Shown here piece after piece: positions 6,613 through 13,668 of a DNA stretch of 13,920 nt; the stretch's first letter is position 1; the number at the start of each line of letters is the position of its first letter. The notes under the pieces were generated by a model. That model was given only the letters and a program-made list of their open reading frames with translations, did not search any database and was not told the DNA's origin. Origin of the DNA: Caulobacter sp. (GTDB lineage: Bacteria > Pseudomonadota > Alphaproteobacteria > Caulobacterales > Caulobacteraceae); NCBI GenBank assembly GCA_014378155.1, contig JACMOF010000025.1, positions 1 to 13,920 of the forward strand, given 5' to 3'. A program made the translations under genes and the position numbers.

Positions 6613-7229
6613 TGGAATTTCCGGGTCTTGCGGCTGTCGCCGTCGTCATCTTCGTCGTCGCCATTCACGCCGGCCGCCAGCCAATCGGCCGAGCCATGGC
6701 GGGGCGCGGCGTCTCTGGCTTCGGGCGTCGGTTCGCTGGCGGTGATCAGCACGCGGCTGTCAGGGCCCAGGGGCGGGATGGCGTCGGGCGTCAGGCCGTA
6801 TTCACGGCCCACGGAGTAGAAGCGCGCACCTGTTCCGGCCGTGTTCACGGCGGCGACCTGCCGGGCGGCTGGCGGCGGCGGCGACGCGGGCGGGGTCGGC
6901 GGGGCGTAGAGGCTGGTCGGCAGCGGCGCGGCCGGTGGTGTGAAGGCTGCCGGCCTTGGCGTGGCCGGGGCGCGAGCGGGCTGGTAATTGGTCGATGCGG
7001 CGACCGGCGCCGGTGTGGCTGACGTCGAGACGAAGGCGGCCGCCTGACGCTTGTTGGCCCAACCCAGCATGGGTCCGTCATAGCGCGCGGTCGCCGCGGC
7101 GGCGGTCACGGCGACGGCGGGGGTGGTCTGGCGGGGGCTGCTGGGACCATAGCGGCTCTCGCGCGCGCCTTCGGCATACGCCGGGGCGGCGACGCTGATC
7201 AGCACGGGCAGGAGGACAACAAGGCGCAT
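6609..7229 (-). CDS. Secreted Pro/Ala-rich protein coupled to DUF2336 gene
   Basis: The 206-residue product starts with a classical signal peptide (1-19, ending AYA). A low-complexity, Pro/Ala/Thr-rich linker follows (about 25-125), and then a short ordered-looking segment, ARFYSVGREYGLTPDAIP (134-151), and an acidic-then-basic tail with GDDEDDDGD. The FYSVGREYGL block is the only part that looks conserved; the rest resembles a flexible envelope or cell-wall-spanning linker. I do not recognise a family. The ATG at 7229 gives the signal peptide directly, though its Shine-Dalgarno is weak. It is the first gene of a two-gene unit, with its TGA overlapping the GTG of the DUF2336 gene. Confidence 0.75.
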   Translation of the reverse strand: MRLVVLLPVLISVAAPAYAEGARESRYGPSSPRQTTPAVAVTAAAATARYDGPMLGWANKRQAAAFVSTSATPAPVAASTNYQPARAPATPRPAAFTPPAAPLPTSLYAPPTPPASPPPPAARQVAAVNTAGTGARFYSVGREYGLTPDAIPPLGPDSRVLITASEPTPEARDAAPRHGSADWLAAGVNGDDEDDDGDSRKTRKFQ

Positions 7230-7290
7230 GAACCGGTCCGGAAACGAGCAGGGTCCCCTTGATCCATAAGCATCCCGACTTAATCCGGGC

Positions 7291-8976
7291 CTAACGGCGC
7301 CGCGAATTCGCGCGCCGTGACCCTGGGCCGCGCCAGGCTCGGGTCAGCGACCCCACCACCAGGCCAGCAGGCGGCGTTCCACCAGCGCCATCACGCCGTG
7401 CAGCGCCACGCCGAGCACAGCCAGCACGGCCAAGGCGGCGAACATACGCGCGGTCTGCAGGCGGTAGGACGCCTCTAGCAACCGCCAGGCCAGGCCCTGG
7501 ACGCCGCCGGAGCCTGCGACGAACTCGGCGACCACGGCTCCGACAACAGCCAGGCCGGCAGCCACCTTGTGGCCCTCCAGCAAGGCCGGGACCGCCGAGG
7601 GCAGGCGCAACCGCCACAGACGCTGGACGGGTCCCGCGCCATAGAGGTCGAATAACCTGGCCAGATCTGGATCCACGGACTTGAGGCCGGTCAGGGCGCC
7701 CGAGAAGATCGGGAAGAAAGCGGCCACGGCGGCCAGGGCTGTGACCGCGCGCTGCGGATGGTCTATCCCAGCCCAGATGGTCATCAAAGGTCCAAGGGCC
7801 AGGAGCGGCGTGACCTGCAGTATGACGGCCACGGGCCGTATGGCGTCCTCCAGCAGGGGGTTGAGACTGACCAGCAGGGCCAGGCCGCAGGCGAGCAGGC
7901 TGGCCAGGGCCAGGCCGATCAGGGCGGTCGACAAGGTCCCCCAGGCGCTGGACAGCAGCAGCGGCCAACCCTGGGCCAGGGCGGCGCCGATCGCCGAGGG
8001 CGCGGGCAGGAGGTAGACCGGCACGTTGAGGACGCGACAGCTTAGCTCCCAGGCGGCCAGGAGAAGGATGATCAGGGCAAGGGGGGCGAAGAGCTTCATT
8101 ACCAAGTCCTCCTCCCGTGGGGGAGGTGTCGGCGAAGCCGACGGAGGGGGGTGTCAGCCGAGGCGGGTCTGCTCCCCCCACCGGCGCTTGCGCGCCGCCC
8201 CCCCCACAGGGGCAGTGCCTGTTGAGCGGCGGCCATGCCGCCGCCTCGACACCGCGCGCCAGCAAGCCTGACACCCCCCCCGCCGTCCCGCGGAACGCTG
8301 CTGTCGTCCGAAAGCCGGGCGGCCGGACGACAGGCCCCTCGACCGCCACCTCGCCCGCGATGCGGCCCGGACCGGGGCTCATCACGACGACCCGCCGGGC
8401 CATATAGACGGCCTCCTCCACATTGTGAGTGACGAAGACCACAGCGGGCGCCAGGGCCTCGACCAGGTCCAGAACATCATCAGCCAAGGCCCGCCGGGTG
8501 ATCTCGTCGAGGGCCGCGAAAGGTTCGTCCAGCAGCAGCAAGCGCGGGCTGGTGACCAGGGCGCGCGCCAGGGCGGCGCGCATGGCCATGCCGCCCGACA
8601 GCTGGGCGGGGCGGGCGGTCTCGGCGTCCTTGAGGCCCACCCTGGCCAGGGCCGCGACAGCCTGCTCTCGAGCCTGCCGCCTTGGCGTTCCAGCCAGTTC
8701 GAGCGGCAGGGCGACATTGGCCGCCGTGCTCATCCACGGGGCCAGGGTCGGGGCCTGGAACACCACCGAGGTCTCGCCCCGACCGGCGGCGCGGGTCACC
8801 GTGCCCCGCGTCGGCGACTCCAGCCCCGCCAGCAGACGCAGCGCCGTGGACTTTCCGCAACCCGACGGGCCGACGAGGGCGACGATTTCTCCGGCGTTCA
8901 GGGTCAGGTCTATGGGACCCAGGGCGCGCCCGCGACCGGGGTAATCCACCTCTACCTGTTGCAGGGCCGCGATCAC
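7291..8976 (-). CDS. ABC transporter ATP-binding protein with aberrant C-terminal read-through
   Basis: Residues 1 to about 250 form a complete SsuB/TauB/ThiZ-type ATPase: Walker A GPSGCGKST (36-44), Q-loop Q74, signature LSGGM (126-130), Walker B LLLLDEPF (146-153) and H-loop H184 in FVTHNVEEA. The usual family ending VRPPGFRTTAAFR is at 217-229. No stop follows. The frame runs from about residue 253 through the GC-rich repeat and then out of frame across the whole permease gene to 7291. The last ~300 residues are therefore not homologous protein. I infer that the original stop was lost when the repeat inserted, or that a frameshift lies near 8210. The functional part is 8976 to about 8215. 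The GTG start overlaps the TGA of the lipoprotein gene as GTGA, indicating coupled translation. Confidence 0.8.
   Translation of the reverse strand: MIAALQQVEVDYPGRGRALGPIDLTLNAGEIVALVGPSGCGKSTALRLLAGLESPTRGTVTRAAGRGETSVVFQAPTLAPWMSTAANVALPLELAGTPRRQAREQAVAALARVGLKDAETARPAQLSGGMAMRAALARALVTSPRLLLLDEPFAALDEITRRALADDVLDLVEALAPAVVFVTHNVEEAVYMARRVVVMSPGPGRIAGEVAVEGPVVRPPGFRTTAAFRGTAGGVSGLLARGVEAAAWPPLNRHCPCGGGGAQAPVGGADPPRLTPPSVGFADTSPTGGGLGNEALRPPCPDHPSPGRLGAKLSRPQRAGLPPARALGDRRRPGPGLAAAAVQRLGDLVDRPDRPGPGQPARLRPGPAGQSQPPAGGRHTARGRHTAGHAAPGPWTFDDHLGWDRPSAARGHSPGRRGRFLPDLLGRPDRPQVRGSRSGQVIRPLWRGTRPASVAVAPALGGPGLAGGPQGGCRPGCCRSRGRRVRRRLRRRPGPGLAVARGVLPPADRAYVRRLGRAGCARRGAARRDGAGGTPPAGLVVGSLTRAWRGPGSRRANSRRR
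7296..7316. terminator. Possible hairpin terminator after the ABC operon
   Basis: GGCGC-C-GCGAA (7296-7306) can pair with TTCGCGCGCC (7307-7316) with one bulged base, around a perfect CGCGAATTCGCG palindrome (the central bases would form the loop). It lies about 30 bp past the permease stop and before the next minus-strand gene. No T-tract follows, so intrinsic termination is uncertain. Confidence 0.3.
7344..8099 (-). CDS. ABC transporter permease, SsuC/TauC/ThiX type
   Basis: The 251-residue inner-membrane protein belongs to the BPD-transport permease family used by nitrate, sulfonate, taurine and thiamine-precursor importers. About six membrane segments are evident, starting with FAPLALIILLLAAWEL (4-19). 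VYLLPAPSAIGAAL (28-41) is the typical family block after the first helix. The EAA coupling loop that docks on the ATPase is at 151-171, with LYGAGPVQRLWRLRLPSAVP. The ATG at 8099 is preferred because a perfect AGGAGG (8113-8108) lies eight bases upstream; the TTG at 8105 would be only two bases from it. This Shine-Dalgarno coincides with the edge of the GC-rich repeat. It is the last gene of the three-gene importer unit. Confidence 0.9.
   Translation of the reverse strand: MKLFAPLALIILLLAAWELSCRVLNVPVYLLPAPSAIGAALAQGWPLLLSSAWGTLSTALIGLALASLLACGLALLVSLNPLLEDAIRPVAVILQVTPLLALGPLMTIWAGIDHPQRAVTALAAVAAFFPIFSGALTGLKSVDPDLARLFDLYGAGPVQRLWRLRLPSAVPALLEGHKVAAGLAVVGAVVAEFVAGSGGVQGLAWRLLEASYRLQTARMFAALAVLAVLGVALHGVMALVERRLLAWWWGR
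8107..8215 (+). repeat. GC-rich composite palindromic repeat, copy 2 (A-spacer-B)
   Basis: Module A has CCTCCC-GTGG-GGGAGG (8111-8126) and a perfect hairpin GTCGGC-GAA-GCCGAC (8128-8142), then a G-run. After a spacer, module B has a C-run (8173-8179), hairpin GGCGC-TTGC-GCGCC (8183-8196) and CCCC-ACA-GGGG (8202-8212). Order and orientation match copy 1. It fills the whole gap between the ATPase domain and the permease, has no in-frame stop for the ATPase, and its left edge carries the permease Shine-Dalgarno. Confidence 0.85.
8108..8113 (-). promoter_or_regulatory. Permease Shine-Dalgarno at the repeat edge
   Basis: On the minus strand this is AGGAGG, eight bases before the ATG at 8099, and it decides that start. 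It partly overlaps the 3' arm (GGGAGG, 8116-8111) of the terminal hairpin of the repeat, so folding of the repeat RNA could limit ribosome access. Confidence 0.6.
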
Positions 8977-9950
8977 TTCGGCAGGTAGTCCAGCGAATAG
9001 GCCCGCTTGTAGTCCATGCCCTTAGGATAGACGCCCTGGCCAGAGGTCGCCGCGAAAAACGCCGCCCAGCGCGCGTCGGTCATAGCGCCCACGCCGGTGC
9101 GGGGCACCACGCTGTAGGACCGCATCTTGTCGCGCGCCTGGTCGAGGACGTCCTGGGTCATTTCCGGATTGTCCTTGAGGATCAGGGCGTCGCCCGGCTT
9201 GGCGTCGCCATAGACGTAAGACGTCCAGCCCGCAGCCGTGGCCTCGACGAAGGCTTTCACCGCCGCGGGGTTCTTGGCGATCAGGGCGTCGGGGACGAGC
9301 GCCATCGAGGCGTATGAGGGGTAACCGTCGTCGGCCAGCAGGAATACCGCCGGCTTCAGCTTGCCCTCCTTCTCGATGAGGTAGGGCTCGGAGGTGACAT
9401 AGCCCTGCTGGATCACCCGCTTGTCGGCCAGGAACGGCGCGGCCGAATAGTTGTAGCTGTGGACCTGGTCGTCGGTGAAGCCGTGCTTGGCCTTCAGCCA
9501 CACCCAAAAGGCGGTCTTGGAGGCGTCCGACAGCAGGATCGGCCGGCCCTTCATGTCGGCGATGCTGTTCACGCCCTGGCCGGGGTGGGCGATCAGGACC
9601 TGGGGATCCTTGTCCATGAAGGCGGCGACCGCTTTGACCGGCACGTTCTGCTGGGCCAGGTTCAACACGATGAAGCTGTTGGAGCCGACGCCCACGTCCA
9701 CCGCCCCGGCGGCCAGAAGCTGCGGCACGTTCACGCCGGGACCTCCTTGGATCAGGGTCACGTCTAGCCCGCGCTTGGCGTATTCGCCGGTGGCCAGGGC
9801 TTGGTAATAGCCGCCGAGTTCAGCCTCAGCCTTCCAGTCAGTGGCCAGCTTCAAGGCCGTGCGGCCGGGAGTCTCCACAGCCTGCTTGGCGGGCGAACAG
9901 GCGGCCAAAACGGCGCAGAGGGCCAGGGCGGCCAGGCGCAGGGTGTTCAT
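8973..9950 (-). CDS. ABC transporter substrate-binding lipoprotein, NMT1/ThiY-like
   Basis: The 325-residue protein has a lipoprotein signal with lipobox LAAC (15-18), so Cys18 should be acylated and the protein tethered in the periplasm. The mature part has the NMT1/THI5-like pattern of nitrate/sulfonate/taurine and thiamine-precursor binders: LKLATDWKAEAELGGYYQA near residue 33, then GEYAKRGLDVTLIQGGPG, and a second lobe with KGRPILLSDASKTAF. With the ATPase and permease it forms a complete high-affinity importer. The substrate is not readable: no TPP-riboswitch-like leader is seen upstream, and no sulfonate- or taurine-using enzyme is nearby. The ATG at 9950 has GGGGAG six bases upstream, and that motif lies in a hairpin arm of the adjacent repeat. 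Its TGA overlaps the ATPase GTG. Confidence 0.88.
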   Translation of the reverse strand: MNTLRLAALALCAVLAACSPAKQAVETPGRTALKLATDWKAEAELGGYYQALATGEYAKRGLDVTLIQGGPGVNVPQLLAAGAVDVGVGSNSFIVLNLAQQNVPVKAVAAFMDKDPQVLIAHPGQGVNSIADMKGRPILLSDASKTAFWVWLKAKHGFTDDQVHSYNYSAAPFLADKRVIQQGYVTSEPYLIEKEGKLKPAVFLLADDGYPSYASMALVPDALIAKNPAAVKAFVEATAAGWTSYVYGDAKPGDALILKDNPEMTQDVLDQARDKMRSYSVVPRTGVGAMTDARWAAFFAATSGQGVYPKGMDYKRAYSLDYLPK

Positions 9951-9956
9951 GCTCTT

Positions 9957-10139
9957 CTCCCCGAATAGCGGGGGGAGGTTAGTGGGGGAGGCGGTGAGAG
10001 GGAAGCCTAGTTCCTTCCCCTCTGGGGGAGGCGGCCGAAGGCTGGTGGGGAAAGCTTTGGGATCGTCGATCCGAGTCCGGCTAACTGCCGATCACGCCCC
10101 CTCCGTCGGCTGCGCCGACACCTGCCCCACAGGGGGAAG
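9957..10139 (-). repeat. GC-rich composite palindromic repeat, copy 3, inverted and extended
   Basis: This is the A-spacer-B unit in reverse orientation with extra sequence. B' spans about 10015-10050, with CCCC-TCT-GGGG (10017-10027) and GCC-GAA-GGC (10034-10042). The spacer includes GATCGTCGATC (10061-10071). A' spans about 10097-10139, with GTCGGC-TGC-GCCGAC (10105-10119) and CCCC-ACA-GGGG (10125-10135). A further hairpin CTCCCC/GGGGAG (9957-9962, 9972-9977) at the left looks like part of another module. The unit fills the gap between the kinase stop (10145) and the start of the binding-protein gene (9950). No promoter for the ABC operon was recognised, so one must lie within or be supplied from upstream. 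Confidence 0.75.
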
Positions 10140-10144
10140 AATGC

Positions 10145-12208
10145 CTACTTCCGCGCCAGCCACCGACTGACCTTGGCGTACAGCACCTCGCGCTGCACGG
10201 GCTTGGCTACGTGGTCGACCATGCCGGCGGCATAGCAGCGCTCGACCTGCTGGGGCAGGGCGTCGGCGCTCATGGCGATGATCGGGATCTTGCCGGCCTC
10301 TCCGTCGAGGGCGCGGATGGCCCGGGTGGCGGCCAGGCCGTCCATCTCGGGCATGTGGATGTCCATCAGGATGATGTCGTAGCCGCCGCGCGCGGCCATG
10401 GCCACGGCTTGCTGGCCATTGTCGGCGGTCTCGACCCGGCAGCCGACCAGGGCTAGCAGCGCCGCGCCGATCTCGCGGTTCATCGGGTGGTCATCGACGA
10501 GCAGGATGCGCGCCGCGCCGGGTTCGGCTGCTGGCTGGGCCTCTGGGAGGTCATAGGCTTCGACCTGCGGCGCGCCGAGCTCCAGCCAGAAGGCCGAGCC
10601 GTGACCCAGTGCCGTATCGACGCCGATCCTGCCGCCCATCAACTCGACCAGGGCCTTGCTGATCGCCAGGCCAAGGCCGGCGCCTGCGTAAGCGCGACTG
10701 GCCGAGCCGTCGACTTGGCTGAAGCGCTGGAACAGACGCCCTTGCTGCTCGATGGCGATGCCAACACCGGTGTCGACGATCTCGAACCGCAGCCTATCCT
10801 CGATCTCGCCCGGCTCAATCGCCAGGCGGGCCCGGATCCGGCCGACCTCGGTGAACTTCACCGCGTTGTTTAGCAGGTTCAGCAGCACCTGACGCAGGCG
10901 CAGGCCGTCCAGGTCGTGCAGGCCGCCGACCTGATCGACCACCTCGACCTCGATGGTCAGGCCCTTGTTCTCGGCCTCGGGCCGGATAATGCCGACCGCG
11001 TCGTGCAGCACGGCCGCCGCCGAGGTGGGCTGGAACAGCAGCTCCACCTGGCCGGCCTCGACCCGCGAGAAGTCGAGGATGTCGTTGACCACGGTCAGCA
11101 GGGCCTTGCCGGCGGTGTCGATCAGACCCAGTTGGCGGCGCGCGTCGGCCGGCAGGTCCATGCGCTCGACCAGGAGTTGGGAGAAGCCGAGCACGCTGTT
11201 GAGCGGCGTGCGGATTTCGTGGCTCATCGTGGCCAGGAATTCGGTCTTGGCCTCGTTGGCGGACAGGGCGCGGGCGCGGGCGGCGCGGGTCAATTGTTCG
11301 CGACGGACCAGCAGACGGCGCAGGCGCTCTTGCTGGGCCAGGGCCAGGCCGGTGGCGAGGCTGGTGACGAACAGCACACCGACGAACACTTGGACAAATC
11401 GGTTCTGATGAGCGTGGGACCAGCCCGTGGAGATCTGCTGGGTCCACAGGCCGTTCACGGTGAGCGGAATGGCGACGCAGGCGACGATCAGCGAAGCCTG
11501 GGCCGCGCCGCGCGGACCCAGGCGGAAAGCGGTCAGCACGGCGGCCGGGAACAGCAGGAACGGGGCGGGCAAGCCCTTGGCGTAGAAAACTGCGCCGCTA
11601 AGCCCTGCCATCAGCACGGCCAGCCCCAGCTGTTCCGGCGGCGCCCGTTGAAAGGTGCGGCGATGCTCGGCGTCGATCAGCACCAACACGCCGGGCAGCA
11701 CGATGGCCATGCCCAGCACGCCGCACACGAACCATGCGCCCATCACCGGCAGGAACGGCTGTCGATAGAAGATCAGCAGCAGCGTCGCGCAGACCGCTGA
11801 CATCAGAAAGGCCACAGGAGCGGTCAGGGTGGTCAGCAGGGCCAGCTGTCGCATGGTGCGCACGCGCGGCGGACCGCCGAAGAACCGGCGGATCACCACC
11901 CACGCCAAGACGGCTTCGCCGAGGTCGACCACGGTATAGATGACGGCGTGGCCAACACTGTCGCCGACCAACAGGTCGATGACCAGATGGGCCACCAGCG
12001 CGATCGCGGCGAGGATGAGCCTGCGGGGGCGGCTGAGAACCAGAAACCCCGCCGTCAGAAGAGCGTTCGACGGCCACAGCGCGGCGATGCCCAAGGCGTC
12101 GCGGGTCAGGAAGTCGCTGAAGGCCTGGCTGGCCACCAGCGACACCGCCAGTAGCGCCAGGAGCGAGTCCTGCCGTCGTTGCTCCTGATGGGCGGCGCTA
12201 GCCTGCAT
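10145..12208 (-). CDS. MASE1 hybrid sensor histidine kinase
   Basis: The 687-residue inner-membrane protein has an N-terminal sensor of eight to ten hydrophobic helices (about 15-290). It starts with the MASE1-like [20 protein letters not shown] (44-63). A short coiled linker (291-325) leads to HisKA with SHEIRTPLN and phospho-acceptor H330. HATPase_c has the N-box [12 protein letters not shown] (442-453), G1 DTGVGI (479-484), F-box FQRFSQVD (493-500) and G2 GAGLGLAI (509-516). A C-terminal receiver has D572/D573, phospho-acceptor D616 in [12 protein letters not shown]647 and K669. All catalytic residues are intact. MASE1 signals are generally unknown. No separate response regulator or phosphotransferase gene is in the window, so it is an orphan hybrid kinase here. 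The ATG at 12208 follows only a weak GGGA-type site. The stop is 5 bp from repeat copy 3. Confidence 0.93.
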   Translation of the reverse strand: MQASAAHQEQRRQDSLLALLAVSLVASQAFSDFLTRDALGIAALWPSNALLTAGFLVLSRPRRLILAAIALVAHLVIDLLVGDSVGHAVIYTVVDLGEAVLAWVVIRRFFGGPPRVRTMRQLALLTTLTAPVAFLMSAVCATLLLIFYRQPFLPVMGAWFVCGVLGMAIVLPGVLVLIDAEHRRTFQRAPPEQLGLAVLMAGLSGAVFYAKGLPAPFLLFPAAVLTAFRLGPRGAAQASLIVACVAIPLTVNGLWTQQISTGWSHAHQNRFVQVFVGVLFVTSLATGLALAQQERLRRLLVRREQLTRAARARALSANEAKTEFLATMSHEIRTPLNSVLGFSQLLVERMDLPADARRQLGLIDTAGKALLTVVNDILDFSRVEAGQVELLFQPTSAAAVLHDAVGIIRPEAENKGLTIEVEVVDQVGGLHDLDGLRLRQVLLNLLNNAVKFTEVGRIRARLAIEPGEIEDRLRFEIVDTGVGIAIEQQGRLFQRFSQVDGSASRAYAGAGLGLAISKALVELMGGRIGVDTALGHGSAFWLELGAPQVEAYDLPEAQPAAEPGAARILLVDDHPMNREIGAALLALVGCRVETADNGQQAVAMAARGGYDIILMDIHMPEMDGLAATRAIRALDGEAGKIPIIAMSADALPQQVERCYAAGMVDHVAKPVQREVLYAKVSRWLARK

Positions 12209-12273
12209 CTTGATCCCGTTCCCCCGGCGGAAGGAATACGATGAACGACTGCCTTGAGTTTCTTCGATATTCC

Positions 12274-12296
12274 GGATGTGACGCTTTGTCGCATCC
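12274..12296. repeat. Imperfect inverted repeat upstream of the kinase gene
   Basis: GGATGTGAC (12274-12282) and GTCGCATCC (12288-12296) form a 9-bp inverted repeat with one mismatch around a 5-base loop, 66 bp before the kinase ATG and 36 bp beyond the antiporter stop. It could be an operator for the kinase promoter or a weak terminator for the antiporter; no T-tract follows on the antiporter strand. Confidence 0.35.
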
Positions 12297-12332
12297 TTAG
12301 GCCGAGCGCGATCCCGTCGAGGTTGTGGTCGT

Positions 12333-13577
12333 TCAGCGCGGTTTGTTGGCCGCGCGCCAGGCGTCGATCCGCGCCATCAAGGGCGTGGCGGTGACGCCGT
12401 GCACCAGGATCGAACACAACACCACGAAGCCGGTGATTGCCCATAGGCGATCCCACCGCTGGAAGTGCCCATGATTGAGACCATAGGCCAGGTAGTAGAG
12501 CGAACCAATCCCTCGAATACCAAAGAACGCCACGAGGGCCCGTTCGCGGACGGAGTGGGGCGAGCCGATCAAGCCGATCCATCCGGCCAGGGGCCGAATG
12601 ACGAACACCAGGGCCAGACCAAAGGCGATCTCTTTCCAGGTCAGGGAGTCCAGCAGACCGCCGGCCACCGCCCCACCGAGCAGCACCAGGACCAACATCA
12701 TCAGCAGGCGCTCCACCTGTTCGGCGAAGTCGTGCATGGCTTCGTGGAAGACGTGGTCGCGCTCGGTTTCGCGCAGGGCCAGGCCAGCGACGAACACCGC
12801 CAGGAAGCCGTAGCCGTGCGCCGCCTCGGTGACGCCGTAGGCCACCAGGGTCGCGCCGAGGGCCACGAGACCGTCGCCCGTACCCGACATCCGGGCGTGC
12901 GGCGCCTTGAAGGTGGCCCAGCCCAGCAGCTTGCCGACGCCCCAGCCGACGCTTACGCCCGCCGCCACCCGCCACAGGACGTCGATGGTCAGCCAATGGG
13001 TCAGCAGACCCTGACTGGCCGCGCCGCCCGCCAGGGCGATGGCGACGGCGAGATGGACAAAGGGAAAGGCGAAGCCGTCGTTAAGTCCAGCCTCGGCGGT
13101 GAGAGAAAACCGCGCCTCGCCCCGGTCGCCGGCCATCGGCGGTCCGACCTGAACATCCGAGGCCAGCACCGGATCGGTCGGCGCCAGGGCCGCGCCCAGC
13201 AGCAGGGCCGAGGCCAAGCCCAAACCCAGGCCGTGCATGCCCATCAGGGTCACGCCCAGGATACTGAGCGGCATGGTGATGGCGATCAGCCGCCAGGCAG
13301 AAGCCCAGCGCTTCAAGCCGATCCGCCGGTCGATCTTCAGGCCCGCGCCCATCAGCGAGACGATGACCACGATCTCGGTCATGCGTTCGGTCAGGGTGGA
13401 AAAGCGCAATGGATCGGAGCGGAAGGGCACGACGCCGCCGTGGAACACCGCGACCCCGATCAGGACACAAAGAATGGCCAGCGACAGCGGCAGGCGGCTG
13501 AGCGCCATCGGCAGCCAGGCGACCAGCAGCACCACAACGCCCAGGCCCAGCAGGAATAACAGATAAGGATCGAACAT
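12333..13577 (-). CDS. CPA1/NhaP-type cation:proton antiporter
   Basis: The 414-residue inner-membrane protein has about twelve hydrophobic segments and the motifs of the monovalent cation:proton antiporter-1 family (NhaP-like). These include [17 protein letters not shown] (126-142) with D135 in the core, EAGLNDG (162-168) with N166-D167 as the usual ion-binding ND pair, IRPL (327-330), and [12 protein letters not shown] (351-362) with a conserved arginine (355). Such proteins exchange Na+ or K+ for protons in pH and salt homeostasis; the ion is not determined by sequence. The ATG at 13577 was preferred because it begins the first membrane helix directly and has AGGGACGGG upstream. An in-frame start at 13619 would add 14 charged residues. 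No C-terminal regulatory domain is present. It is divergent from the iron permease gene, 91 bp away. Confidence 0.9.
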   Translation of the reverse strand: MFDPYLLFLLGLGVVVLLVAWLPMALSRLPLSLAILCVLIGVAVFHGGVVPFRSDPLRFSTLTERMTEIVVIVSLMGAGLKIDRRIGLKRWASAWRLIAITMPLSILGVTLMGMHGLGLGLASALLLGAALAPTDPVLASDVQVGPPMAGDRGEARFSLTAEAGLNDGFAFPFVHLAVAIALAGGAASQGLLTHWLTIDVLWRVAAGVSVGWGVGKLLGWATFKAPHARMSGTGDGLVALGATLVAYGVTEAAHGYGFLAVFVAGLALRETERDHVFHEAMHDFAEQVERLLMMLVLVLLGGAVAGGLLDSLTWKEIAFGLALVFVIRPLAGWIGLIGSPHSVRERALVAFFGIRGIGSLYYLAYGLNHGHFQRWDRLWAITGFVVLCSILVHGVTATPLMARIDAWRAANKPR

Positions 13578-13622
13578 CCCGTCCCTAACGCATGGAAGCT
13601 CGCGACGACCCTGTCTCACCGC

Positions 13623-13648
13623 AGAACAAATTGTCCAGCTTGTGCGTT
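13623..13648 (+). promoter_or_regulatory. Weak candidate SigT-type promoter for the iron permease gene
   Basis: AGAAC (13623-13627) and CGTT (13645-13648) are separated by 17 bases, one mismatch from the GGAAC-N16/17-CGTT consensus. The leader would be about 14 nt and would just include the Shine-Dalgarno AAGGGAG (13657-13663). The mismatch in the -35 element and the short leader keep this tentative. Confidence 0.25.
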
Positions 13649-13668
13649 AAGGCGCCAAGGGAGCGCCC

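Noticed and set aside
5263..6819. 518-codon plus-strand frame opposite the DUF2336 gene
   Set aside because: Antisense shadow: the minus strand encodes a recognisable DUF2336 protein, and the plus-strand product has low-complexity composition.
6832..6846. GTTC-N7-GTTC, an exact match to the alphaproteobacterial LexA box
   Set aside because: It lies inside the coding region of the secreted Pro-rich protein, about 385 bp from its start, and a match of eight fixed bases is not unlikely by chance in about 14 kb on two strands.
9951..10144. Possible TPP riboswitch upstream of the ThiY-like binding protein
   Set aside because: No THI-box conserved segments (such as CTGAGA or the ACCTGATCTGG-type stretch) were found on the minus strand; the region is filled by the GC-rich repeat.
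10815..11447. Alternative minus-strand frame inside the histidine kinase gene
   Set aside because: Out-of-frame shadow of the HisKA/HATPase region, Arg/Pro-rich with no domain.
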